A stretch of DNA of 22,325 nt from an uncultured Verrucomicrobiales bacterium. Its GTDB lineage: Bacteria > Verrucomicrobiota > Verrucomicrobiia > Verrucomicrobiales > Akkermansiaceae. The notes beneath the pieces were generated by a model. It saw nothing but the letters and a program-made list of their open reading frames with translations. It searched no databases and was not told the origin of the DNA. Shown here piece after piece: positions 13,807-20,774 of this stretch; positions within the stretch are counted from its first letter, which is position 1; every line of letters starts with the position of its first letter. A program made the position numbers and the translations under genes. The stretch covers positions 1-22,325 of the forward strand of contig CALFTQ010000086.1 in assembly GCA_937916135.1 (NCBI GenBank). Reading direction: 5' to 3'.

Positions 13807-15948
13807 ATGAGTATACATTCCGTTACTTGTGCCGTTGGCACAAACCCCATCACCATTGAAACGGGCAAGCTTGCCCTTCTGGCCGATGGTGCCGTTACTG
13901 TCCGTTGTGGTGATACCGTGGTGCTGGTCACCGTAGTGAGCGCTACCAAGATTAAGGAAGGTCAGACCTTCTTCCCCCTGTCGGTGGAGTACAAGGAGAA
14001 GGCCGCTGCCGCGGGTATGTTCCCCGGTGGTTACTTCAAGCGCGAAGGCCGCCCCACGGAGAAGGAAATTCTGACATGCCGCATGACGGACCGCCCGCTG
14101 CGCCCCATGTTCCCCAAGGGTTACTTCTATGATACGCAGGTGATTTCCCTGCTGATGGCTGCCGATGGTGAGAATGAGCCGGATATCCTGAGCATCAACG
14201 GCGCTTCTGCCGCCTGTGTGATTTCTGATCTTCCCTTTGCTGAGCCCGTGGGTGCTGTGCGCGTGGGCCGTATCGATGGCGAGTTCGTGATCAACCCCAC
14301 CAATTCCCAGCGTGCGGAGTCTGACCTGGACCTGGTGTATGCCGGTTCCAAGGATCAGGTGATCATGATCGAGGGCTCCGCCAAGGAGCTGCCCGAGGAA
14401 GACTTCATCGCCGCTCTGCACTTTGCCCAGGAGAATGTGGCCAAGATCTGCGCGGCCCAGGAAGAGCTGCGCGGCATCTGCGGCAAGCCCAAGCGCGAGT
14501 ATGAGCTGACTGTGGCCAAGCCTGAGCTGCTGGAAATCGGTTACCAGGTGGCCGGCGACCGCATCGAGGAGGCTATCTATGCTCCGAACAAGATTCAGCG
14601 CCAGAAGCAGACCGGAGCCCTGCGCGATGAGGTGGAGGTTGCCATCAAGGCTGCCTACCCCGAGGCTACCGACTTTGATGTGGAGCAGGTGTTCGAGTAC
14701 ATTCAGAAGAAGGCTTTCCGTATCTCCATCATGGAGCAGGACAAGCGCGCCGATGGCCGCGCCATCAAGCAGCTGCGCCCGCTGCAGGCTGAGGTGAACG
14801 TGCTGCCCCCGGTGGTGCATGGTTCCGCGCTCTTTGCCCGCGGTGAGACCAAGTCTGTGTGCCTGGCCACGCTGGCTCCCGTGGAGGAGAAGCAGTACCT
14901 GGATAACTACACCGGCTCTGTGGATGAGAAGCGCTTCATCCTGCACTACAACTTCCCCCCGTTCTCTGTGGGTGAAACCGGCCGCTTCGGTGGCCAGAAC
15001 CGCCGCGAAATCGGCCACGGCGCCCTGGCAGAGCGCTCCATCGCCCCGGTGATTCCGGATGAAAATGACTTCCCCTACGCTATCCGCGTGTCCTCCGAGA
15101 TTATGGAGTCCAACGGTTCCACTTCCATGGCTTCCGTGTGCGCCGGCACCATGTCCCTGCTGGCGGCCGGTGTGCCGCTGAAGCGCCCGGTTTCCGGTAT
15201 CTCCGTGGGTCTGGTGACCGAGTTTGAGAACGAGGGCGACCGCGAGCCGAAGCGCTACAAGACGCTGCTCGACATCATCGGTTCCGAGGACTTCTATGGC
15301 GATATGGACTTCAAGCTCTGCGGTTCTTCCGTGGGTGTGACCGGTTACCAGCTGGACCTCAAGCTGCCCGGTATCCCGCTGTACATTCTGGAGGATGCCA
15401 TTCACCTCGCCCGCAAGGGCCGTCTGGATGTGCTCGATACCATGAATGCCTGCATCCCCGGCCCGCAGGCTATGAGCCCGAATGCCCCGCGCATTGAGTC
15501 CACCAGCATCCCGCAGGACCGCATCGGTGAGCTTATCGGCCCCGGTGGCAAGAATATCAAAGCTCTGCAGGCTGAGACCGGCACGGATATCAACATCGAG
15601 GAGGATGGTACCGTGCGCATCTACGGCAGCCGCCAGGAGGGCGTGGAGCGCGCTCTGTACCTCATCGACCGCATGTTCAAGGAGATTGAAGTGGGCGAGA
15701 CCTACGAGGGTAAGATTGTGTCCACGAAGGAATTCGGTGCCTTCATGGAAGTGCTGCCCGGCAAGGATGGCCTTATCCACATCTCCGAGCTGGCCGAAGG
15801 CCGCACTCAGAAGACTGAGGACGTGGTGAAGGTGGGCGATATCGTGACCGCCAAGTGCATCGGTATCGATGACAAGGGCCGCGTCAAGATGTCCATGCGC
15901 GCTGCGGCCCGCGACCGCAAGGCTAAGGAAGCCGCCGGTAAGGAGTAA
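13807..15948 (+). CDS. pnp: Polyribonucleotide nucleotidyltransferase (PNPase)
   Basis: The 713-residue enzyme degrades RNA 3' to 5' by phosphorolysis and is a core partner of the RNA degradosome. It shows the full order: first RNase PH-like domain (FFPLSVEYKEK, then GGYFKREGRPTEKEILTCRMTDRPLRP in pieces), the helical linker, and the second RNase PH domain with the phosphate/catalytic region DIIGSEDFYGDMDFK (about residues 487-501). The KH domain follows (RIGELIGPGGKNIKALQ, from about 573), then the S1 domain (about 628-700, GKIVSTKEFGAFMEVLPGKDGLIHISEL). GETGRFGGQNRREIGHG differs from the proteobacterial GEVGRMGSPKRREIGHG, but equivalents occur in other phyla. No Shine-Dalgarno sequence is present; an A-rich stretch precedes the ATG. 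rpsO is not adjacent. A terminator closes the gene. Confidence 0.98.
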   Translation: MSIHSVTCAVGTNPITIETGKLALLADGAVTVRCGDTVVLVTVVSATKIKEGQTFFPLSVEYKEKAAAAGMFPGGYFKREGRPTEKEILTCRMTDRPLRPMFPKGYFYDTQVISLLMAADGENEPDILSINGASAACVISDLPFAEPVGAVRVGRIDGEFVINPTNSQRAESDLDLVYAGSKDQVIMIEGSAKELPEEDFIAALHFAQENVAKICAAQEELRGICGKPKREYELTVAKPELLEIGYQVAGDRIEEAIYAPNKIQRQKQTGALRDEVEVAIKAAYPEATDFDVEQVFEYIQKKAFRISIMEQDKRADGRAIKQLRPLQAEVNVLPPVVHGSALFARGETKSVCLATLAPVEEKQYLDNYTGSVDEKRFILHYNFPPFSVGETGRFGGQNRREIGHGALAERSIAPVIPDENDFPYAIRVSSEIMESNGSTSMASVCAGTMSLLAAGVPLKRPVSGISVGLVTEFENEGDREPKRYKTLLDIIGSEDFYGDMDFKLCGSSVGVTGYQLDLKLPGIPLYILEDAIHLARKGRLDVLDTMNACIPGPQAMSPNAPRIESTSIPQDRIGELIGPGGKNIKALQAETGTDINIEEDGTVRIYGSRQEGVERALYLIDRMFKEIEVGETYEGKIVSTKEFGAFMEVLPGKDGLIHISELAEGRTQKTEDVVKVGDIVTAKCIGIDDKGRVKMSMRAAARDRKAKEAAGKE

Positions 15949-15974
15949 TCTCCAGCCTGGCAGTATTACTTTCA

Positions 15975-16008
15975 AGTCGCCTTCTGTTTGTGCAGAAGGC
16001 GGCTTTTT
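15975..16008 (+). terminator. Intrinsic terminator of pnp
   Basis: AGTCGCCTTCTG (15975-15986) pairs with CAGAAGGCGGCT (15993-16004), with one G-U pair and a six-base loop, followed by TTTTT. It lies 26 bases after the pnp stop. Confidence 0.85.
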
Positions 16009-16060
16009 GGTACAATGGCGCGGAAAGTGCAAAAAAAATGCCAGTATAGGATTTTTTTGA

Positions 16061-16089
16061 TTGCTTTTGGTGGCGTTCTGGTATAGATA
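16061..16089 (+). promoter_or_regulatory. Possible promoter of the coiled-coil gene pair
   Basis: TTGCTT (16061-16066), a 17-base spacer and TAGATA (16084-16089), with an overlapping TATATT at 16088-16093. The leader would be about 30 bases and T/A-rich, with no Shine-Dalgarno sequence. Confidence 0.4.
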
Positions 16090-16124
16090 TATTAGCGAAC
16101 AGCTGCAAATTTTTTACTTACACC

Positions 16125-16955
16125 ATGTGGAAATACATCATCATCGCCGCCGTCGTGCTCTTCCTGGGGGCATGTTTCCTTTTTTATAAGAACAATGAAG
16201 CTCTCACCGGCCCGGAGGGCGAGGTAGCAGCATGCCAGTCCCAGTTCGATATGGCCAAGAAGAAGGTCGTTGATATCGAGAAGGATAAAGCCATCAAGCG
16301 CTATGCGGAACTGCGCACTGCCTACTTCAAGCAGCAGAGTGATAAGTTCAGTTCTGAGCGTGCAGCTATTGAGGCAGAGGATGCTCCTTTTGAGCAGGAA
16401 ATTGCCAAGGCTAATGCAGATCTGGAAGTTGCCAAGGCTGATTTCAAGCGCTACGAGGAGGAATTCAAGGTGTTCCACAAGAATGCTGCAGAGGCTGCCG
16501 GTGACGATAGCGGCGCCGGTGAGGAAGACCTGAAGGTTATCGGCGAACGGATCGCTGAGCTGGTGGAGTCCAATAACGCTCTGGAGGCTCAGGCTGATGC
16601 TGAAAAAACGATGACTGCCGCCCTGGGCGAAGAACTGAAGCGTACGCTGGAGCAGATTGAGGTAGCCAAGGAGACCGCAAAGGCTCGCCTGGAGCGTCGC
16701 TCGCCTGCTGACCTCAAGTGCTCTGTGGTATCTGCCGATCCTGCATGGGACTATGTGGTTCTTGATGGCGGTATCGATAAGGAAATTGTGATTGGTTCCC
16801 GCCTGGCAGTAATGCGCGGTGGTCAGAAGGTTTGTGAGCTTTCTGTGACCCTGGTGGAGAGCAAAAAGTCTGTCTGCGATGTTGTGTACAGCACCATGCG
16901 CCCCGGTGATAAGGTGCGCCCCGGTGATGCCGTTGTTTCCGTCAGCAATAACTAA
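16125..16955 (+). CDS. Membrane-anchored coiled-coil protein, first of a related pair
   Basis: A 276-residue protein with one N-terminal membrane helix (MWKYIIIAAVVLFLGACFLFY, no clear cleavage site, Cys17 present). Long, strongly charged heptad-like helices rich in Ala, Glu and Lys follow (about 30-195), broken by a Gly/Asp-rich hinge near GDDSGAGEED (about 125-134). A small beta-rich C-terminal domain (about 197-276) contains WDYVVLDGG, GSRLAVMRGGQ and RPGDKVRPGDAVVSV. The next gene encodes a protein with the same order and a similar C-terminal domain, so they appear paralogous. The C-terminal pattern (glycine-flanked strands ending in a GD-x-V motif) resembles MreC or FlgT C-terminal beta-barrels, which is a weak resemblance only. 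The function is unknown; a scaffold spanning the envelope is plausible. Confidence 0.8.
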   Translation: MWKYIIIAAVVLFLGACFLFYKNNEALTGPEGEVAACQSQFDMAKKKVVDIEKDKAIKRYAELRTAYFKQQSDKFSSERAAIEAEDAPFEQEIAKANADLEVAKADFKRYEEEFKVFHKNAAEAAGDDSGAGEEDLKVIGERIAELVESNNALEAQADAEKTMTAALGEELKRTLEQIEVAKETAKARLERRSPADLKCSVVSADPAWDYVVLDGGIDKEIVIGSRLAVMRGGQKVCELSVTLVESKKSVCDVVYSTMRPGDKVRPGDAVVSVSNN

Positions 16956-16981
16956 GAAAATACTTACTTATACCCCAAGAT

Positions 16982-17866
16982 ATGAAAATCTCTCAACTTC
17001 TTGCTTCTATTCTGGTGCTTCTGGCTGGCGGTGCAGCTATCATGTATTCCGCAGATCAGCAGAAGGTCATGGATGTGGTGATTGCTGTGCATGGTGGTGG
17101 TCAGCAGGTGGATGCCAGCAGCGCCACTGGTCTGCGTAAGCTGAACCAGGACCTGGATGCCGAGCGCGGCACCGTGTCTGCCGAGCGTGCTGCTGCCGTC
17201 AAAGGCGCCGAGGCTGCCCGCGTGGAGATGCGCGATAGTCAGGTGAAGCGCGACGAAGCGCAGACCAAGCTTGACGAGCACAAGGATTCTCTGGATGGTG
17301 TGCGCCGTAAGGTGGATGCCATGAAGAAGAGCGTGGAGGAACTGCGTTCTTCTCTCGATGCTGCTCTGGCTGAGATTAAGGCCTCTGCTGCACTTGATGT
17401 GGGTGCAGATGCCACACCCGAAGCAGTGCTGGCAAGTATTCGTGCCATTGTGGAGAGGGAGCAGAAGCGCACAGAGGAAATTACAGAAAAGCTCAACGAC
17501 TGGCAGGCCGCCCGCACCGCTGCTACCGAGAAGCTGGCTAAGGAGAAGGTGGAGCTGAACCGCCTGACAGCCATCAACGATAAGTTCTTTACGGACTACT
17601 CCAAGAATGATGATGAATACCCCCTGCTGGCTGTTGACAGCCGCTGGAAGTTTGTGGTATTCAATGTAGGCCCGGACAGCGGCCTGATTGCTGGCGATGC
17701 TACTCCCCTGCTGGTGAAGCGTGGGGATGTGGTGGTGGCTCCGCTGCGCATTGTCACTATCTCCAAGGGGATGGTTGTGGCTGAGTATGATCCCAAGCAG
17801 CTGCAGCCCGGTGTGCGCCCTGAGGTGGGCGACCGCGTGTTCCGCGTGAAGCCGCTGGGGAACTGA
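16982..17866 (+). CDS. Exported or membrane-anchored coiled-coil protein, second of a related pair
   Basis: A 294-residue protein starting 26 bases after the previous gene, so probably co-transcribed. The N-terminus MKISQLLASILVLLAGGAAIMYS is a signal peptide or anchor. Residues about 50-200 form long charged coiled coils interrupted near DVGADATPEAV (about 138-148). The C-terminal domain (about 212-294) repeats the pattern of the preceding protein: WKFVVFNVGPDSGL against WDYVVLDGGIDKEI, then TPLLVKRGDVVV against SRLAVMRGGQKV, and RPEVGDRVFRV against RPGDAVVSV. The divergence between the two is large, so any duplication is old. A strong terminator follows. No known family is recognised; together they could form a hetero-oligomeric envelope scaffold. 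Confidence 0.8.
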   Translation: MKISQLLASILVLLAGGAAIMYSADQQKVMDVVIAVHGGGQQVDASSATGLRKLNQDLDAERGTVSAERAAAVKGAEAARVEMRDSQVKRDEAQTKLDEHKDSLDGVRRKVDAMKKSVEELRSSLDAALAEIKASAALDVGADATPEAVLASIRAIVEREQKRTEEITEKLNDWQAARTAATEKLAKEKVELNRLTAINDKFFTDYSKNDDEYPLLAVDSRWKFVVFNVGPDSGLIAGDATPLLVKRGDVVVAPLRIVTISKGMVVAEYDPKQLQPGVRPEVGDRVFRVKPLGN

Positions 17867-17898
17867 TGCCGCTGTGCAGGTATGAGATAAATACTTCC

Positions 17899-17932
17899 GC
17901 CGCCTGCCCGGGGTTCGGGTAGGCGGCTTTTT
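17899..17932 (+). terminator. Intrinsic terminator of the coiled-coil pair
   Basis: GCCGCCTGCCCG (17899-17910) pairs with CGGGTAGGCGGC (17916-17927), with one G-U pair and loop GGGTT, followed by TTTTT. Confidence 0.85.
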
Positions 17933-17955
17933 ATGAAAAATTACAAGTAGAGAAA

Positions 17956-18159
17956 ATGATGAAAAAGATACTTATGCTTGCGCCGCTTGCAGCGGTGATG
18001 ATGTGCTCCTGCCAGCCACCCATGCCGGCTGTGCCCCCGAGCAACCGGGAAGTAGTGGGGCCGAAGGGCTCCTCAGATGCAGTGAAACCGTGGAACAATA
18101 CCACCCGCAAGGAGGGTGAGGCTGTGCTTGGTCCGCTGGGGGATATGAACCGCCGCTGA
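17956..18159 (+). CDS. Very small lipoprotein
   Basis: A 67-residue product with a clear lipoprotein signal: two start Met codons (17956, 17959), MKKILMLAPLAAVMMCSC, lipobox MCSC with the lipidated Cys at residue 19. The mature peptide is only about 49 residues, Pro-rich at first (QPPMPAVPPSN) and polar afterwards, ending GPLGDMNRR. No family is recognised. It lies between the terminator of the coiled-coil pair and nth, with nine bases before the nth GTG, so it probably leads the transcript that also carries nth. Small lipoproteins of this kind are often accessory subunits of envelope machines, but here there is no direct evidence. The signal peptide and compact spacing make a real gene likely. 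Confidence 0.75.
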   Translation: MMKKILMLAPLAAVMMCSCQPPMPAVPPSNREVVGPKGSSDAVKPWNNTTRKEGEAVLGPLGDMNRR

Positions 18160-18168
18160 CCTGCTGCT

Positions 18169-18786
18169 GTGAGACGCACCGAACGAGCCCGTATCGTATT
18201 GGAGGAATTGGAGCGCGGCATCCCCGAGCCGGAGGTGCCGCTCCACCATCGCGATGCGTTCACCCTGCTGGTGGCGGTGATGCTTTCTGCCCGTTGTACG
18301 GATGCGCGGGTGAATATGGTGACTCCGGCGTTGTTTGAGCTTGCGCCGGATGCCGCTGCCATGGCGGCGCTGGAATGGCAGCAGGTGCAGCCGCTCATCG
18401 CCACCTGCGGGCTCACTGAGATGAAAGCCCGCCGCCTGGTGGAAACGGCACGGATTCTCGTGGACCGATATGGGGGGCAGGTGCCTTCTACATTTGAAGA
18501 GCTGGAAGCTCTGCCCGGGGTGGGGCACAAAACTGCCAGCGTGGTGATGAACCAGGCGTTCAATTACCCGGCTTTCCCGGTGGATACACATATTTTCCGC
18601 TTGGCGCGTCGCTGGGGCCTTTCGCGTGGCAGAACGGTGGAAGCGGTAGAGGCTGACTTGAAGAAATGTTTCCCCCGTGAGACCTGGGGGAAGCTGCATT
18701 TGCAGATGGTGCTGTGGGGGCGGCAGTATTGCCCCGCGCGCGGCTGTAAGCCTGTTTGTGCGGTCTGCGCGCGGCTTTTGTCATAA
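18169..18786 (+). CDS. nth: Endonuclease III (DNA glycosylase/AP lyase) with variant cysteine cluster
   Basis: Nth removes oxidised pyrimidines in base-excision repair. The 205-residue protein starts at GTG 18169 and contains the family core: LLVAVMLSARCTD (residues 34-46 region), the helix-hairpin-helix LPGVGHKTASVV with the catalytic Lys, and FPVDTHIFRLARR with the catalytic Asp. The C-terminus departs from the standard C-X6-C-X2-C-X5-C iron-sulfur motif. It reads CPARGCKPVCAVC followed by only five residues, so the spacing is C-X4-C-X3-C-X2-C and the usual last Cys is absent. Four cysteines remain, so a cluster may still form. The gene follows the mini lipoprotein. A GC-rich stem (CCGCGCGC / GCGCGCGG) over the last codons with a TTTT run could terminate transcription. 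Confidence 0.92.
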   Translation: MRRTERARIVLEELERGIPEPEVPLHHRDAFTLLVAVMLSARCTDARVNMVTPALFELAPDAAAMAALEWQQVQPLIATCGLTEMKARRLVETARILVDRYGGQVPSTFEELEALPGVGHKTASVVMNQAFNYPAFPVDTHIFRLARRWGLSRGRTVEAVEADLKKCFPRETWGKLHLQMVLWGRQYCPARGCKPVCAVCARLLS

Positions 18787-18813
18787 AAAATGCCCGCTTT
18801 TCCCTGATTGTGC

Positions 18814-18842
18814 TTGACCTTTTGGGCAAAAAGTAGTTTGAT
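18814..18842 (+). promoter_or_regulatory. Possible promoter of panD
   Basis: TTGACC (18814-18819), a 17-base spacer and TTTGAT (18837-18842). Predicted start is near 18849, leaving a leader of about 18 bases. Confidence 0.4.
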
Positions 18843-18866
18843 TGGCGGTCATCCGCATTCACAGTC

Positions 18867-19205
18867 ATGCTAGTTTGTCAGTTAAAATCCAAGATTCACC
18901 GTGCCATGGTTACTCGTGGCGATGTGGAGTACGAGGGCAGTATTGAGATTCCGCAGGATTTAGTGGAGGCCGCCGGGCTCTGGCCGGGGGAGAAAGTGCT
19001 GGTCGCATCCGTCACGAGTGGTAACCGATTCGAGACCTATGTGCTGGTAGGCCCTCCCGGAACCGGGCAGATCATTGTGAATGGTGCTGCTGCCCACCTC
19101 ATCGGCAAGGGGGAACGCATCATTGTCATGAGCTTTGCCTGGGATGATAAGCCTATTACCCCCAAGCGTGTCATCTGCAATGAATTGAATGAAATCATTG
19201 CCTGA
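18867..19205 (+). CDS. panD: Aspartate 1-decarboxylase proenzyme
   Basis: PanD decarboxylates L-aspartate to beta-alanine for pantothenate and coenzyme A synthesis. It is made as a pyruvoyl proenzyme that cleaves itself between Gly24 and Ser25. Here the site is intact and at the canonical position: Tyr22-Glu23-Gly24-Ser25 in DVEYEGSIEI. Other conserved residues are Lys9 and His11 in LKSKIHR, Asn/Arg in TSGNRFETY, and NGAAAH. The 112-residue length is slightly below the E. coli 126, with a shorter tail. No other pantothenate genes are adjacent. secG follows after 40 bases but has its own promoter, so panD may be mono- or bicistronic. The assignment is firm. Confidence 0.96.
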   Translation: MLVCQLKSKIHRAMVTRGDVEYEGSIEIPQDLVEAAGLWPGEKVLVASVTSGNRFETYVLVGPPGTGQIIVNGAAAHLIGKGERIIVMSFAWDDKPITPKRVICNELNEIIA

Positions 19206-19209
19206 TTCC

Positions 19210-19238
19210 TTTACAAAACCTTTCAAATAAGATATAAT
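19210..19238 (+). promoter_or_regulatory. Near-consensus promoter of secG
   Basis: TTTACA (19210-19215), a 17-base spacer and perfect TATAAT (19233-19238). This is the best promoter in the window. The predicted start is 19245, one base before the secG ATG, so the message would be leaderless. Confidence 0.7.
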
Positions 19239-19245
19239 CCTCGCC

Positions 19246-19725
19246 ATGCTTAACGCCGCTATTTACATCGTTTTCGCTATTCTGCTCATTGTCTGTGCTT
19301 TGCTTCTGCTGGTGGTGCTCATGCAGCGCCCGAAGCAGGAAGGCCTGGGTGCTGCTTTTGGTGCTCAGATGACGGACCAGGCATTCGGTGCCCAGACAAC
19401 GGATGTGCTCAAGAAGGGCACGGTGCTCTTCGGTACGCTGTTCATGGGCTTGTGCTTTGTGCTGGCGGTGCTGATGAATGCCCGCTTCCAGCGCAGCAAG
19501 TCTGACCTGAACGTGAAGCAGGTGGAAGCTCCGGTGACGGCGCCTGCCGAAACTCCCGCAGCTGCTGAGCAGCCTGCGGCCCCCGTGGAGAACCTGGAGA
19601 ATCTGGCTCCTGCGCCGGCAGCTCCGGCAGATGCCGCTCCTGCTGCTCCTGTGGAAGGCCCTGAGGGGCTGCCCACCCCGGCGCTGGATGCTGCCCCGGC
19701 TCCTGCTGAGCAGCCCGCTGCTTAA
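19246..19725 (+). CDS. secG: Preprotein translocase subunit SecG with long Ala/Pro tail
   Basis: SecG is the third membrane subunit of the SecYEG protein-export channel. The first 80 residues show the family layout: a first membrane helix (AAIYIVFAILLIVCALLLLVVLMQ), the polar loop with QRPKQEGLGAAFG and TTDVLKKGT, and the second helix (LFGTLFMGLCFVLAVLM). After about residue 85 there is a 75-residue tail rich in Ala, Pro and Glu, with no predicted structure, much longer than in the usual 70-110 residue proteins. It has a near-consensus promoter and no leader. The yhaM-like gene follows after 20 bases and lysE-like after that, so the three probably form one operon. Confidence 0.9.
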   Translation: MLNAAIYIVFAILLIVCALLLLVVLMQRPKQEGLGAAFGAQMTDQAFGAQTTDVLKKGTVLFGTLFMGLCFVLAVLMNARFQRSKSDLNVKQVEAPVTAPAETPAAAEQPAAPVENLENLAPAPAAPADAAPAAPVEGPEGLPTPALDAAPAPAEQPAA

Positions 19726-19745
19726 CCTGGTACCCGGTATAGGCC

Positions 19746-20774
19746 ATGCAGTTCGGTAGCACGACAGAGTTGAATGCCGAGGCTGCAAATGCCGCGGTGC
19801 AGGGGACTTTGCTGGCCCAGCTTACCCAGAAGACCACCCGCACCACCAAGACGGGCAAACCCTTTTTAGAAATAGTGCTGGCAGATGCTGCCGGCACTGT
19901 TTCGTTTAAGATCTGGGAGACGTCTCCCTGGTATACCGATTTTGATTTGCTGGAGGTCCCGGCTCCCGTGGCGGTGACCGGCCAGTGGCAGCTCAGCCAG
20001 TATGGCATGGAGCTGGGGGATGCCTGCCTGCGCCCGCTGACTCCGGAGGAAGAGCAGCAGGTGCTCACCGGCAGCCCGGAGCAGGTGGCTCGTCAGCAGA
20101 AGGATTGGGAGACAATCTGCGCCTTTGTGGAGGAGATGAAAGACCCGCGCCTGGCGGGCCTGTGCCGCCTTTTCCTGCAACAGCAGGAGAAACGCTTCCG
20201 CCGCGCAGCGGCTGCTCGCAATTTTCACCATGCCCGCCGCGGTGGGCTGGTGGAGCATATCGCCAGCGTGATGCGCGTGGCGGCGGCTCTCTGCAGTGTG
20301 TACCCTGACCGCCTGAACCGCGATTTGGTCATGGCCGGAGCCTTGCTGCACGACTGCGGCAAGATTGTGGAGAATGATTACGATGAGCACAGCCTGGAGA
20401 TGCCCTACTCGGAGTGCGGTGAGCTGCTTAGCCACATTCCCATGGGGATTGAGATCATCAACAAGCTCTGGCGTGATATGATGACGCCGGAAAAACGCGC
20501 TGAGTGGAAGGCGCTGGTGCCCGCTTCGGAGCAGGTGCGGCTGCATCTGCTGCATCTTGTGGCCTCTCACCACGGCTTGCTGGAGTATGGCTCCCCGGTG
20601 CTGCCGAAGGTGCCGGAGGCCCTCATTCTCCACCATGCGGATAACGTGGATGCGAAGATGGAGATGTTCCGCGCGGCGTATGAGAGCGCAACCCCGCTTT
20701 CGGAGCGTGTTCTGCAACGCAAGGCTCCCATGCAGACCAATGTGGTGCTACCGCTGCCGGAGGTGCAGTTATGA
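19746..20774 (+). CDS. YhaM-family 3'-5' exoribonuclease (OB-fold plus HD domain)
   Basis: The 342-residue protein combines an N-terminal OB-fold nucleic-acid-binding part (about 18-100, with KTGKPFLEIVLADAAGTVSFKIW in pieces) and an HD phosphohydrolase domain (about 160-310). In the latter the metal motif is H202-D203 in GALLHDCGK, with supporting H171, H275-H276 in SHHG and HHADN at 296-300. This domain pair defines the YhaM/CBF1-type 3'-5' exoribonucleases of Firmicutes, which degrade RNA or single-stranded DNA in the cytoplasm. The length is close to the about 314 residues of B. subtilis YhaM. Its stop overlaps the LysE-type exporter start by ATGA. Symbol assignment is withheld because orthology across phyla is not certain. 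Confidence 0.88.
   Translation: MQFGSTTELNAEAANAAVQGTLLAQLTQKTTRTTKTGKPFLEIVLADAAGTVSFKIWETSPWYTDFDLLEVPAPVAVTGQWQLSQYGMELGDACLRPLTPEEEQQVLTGSPEQVARQQKDWETICAFVEEMKDPRLAGLCRLFLQQQEKRFRRAAAARNFHHARRGGLVEHIASVMRVAAALCSVYPDRLNRDLVMAGALLHDCGKIVENDYDEHSLEMPYSECGELLSHIPMGIEIINKLWRDMMTPEKRAEWKALVPASEQVRLHLLHLVASHHGLLEYGSPVLPKVPEALILHHADNVDAKMEMFRAAYESATPLSERVLQRKAPMQTNVVLPLPEVQL

Noticed and set aside
13615..16032. An 805-codon open frame on the minus strand opposite pnp
   Set aside because: It mirrors the strongly codon-biased pnp gene, spans its terminator, and has a His/Leu/Gly-rich translation without family motifs. It is a frame shadow.
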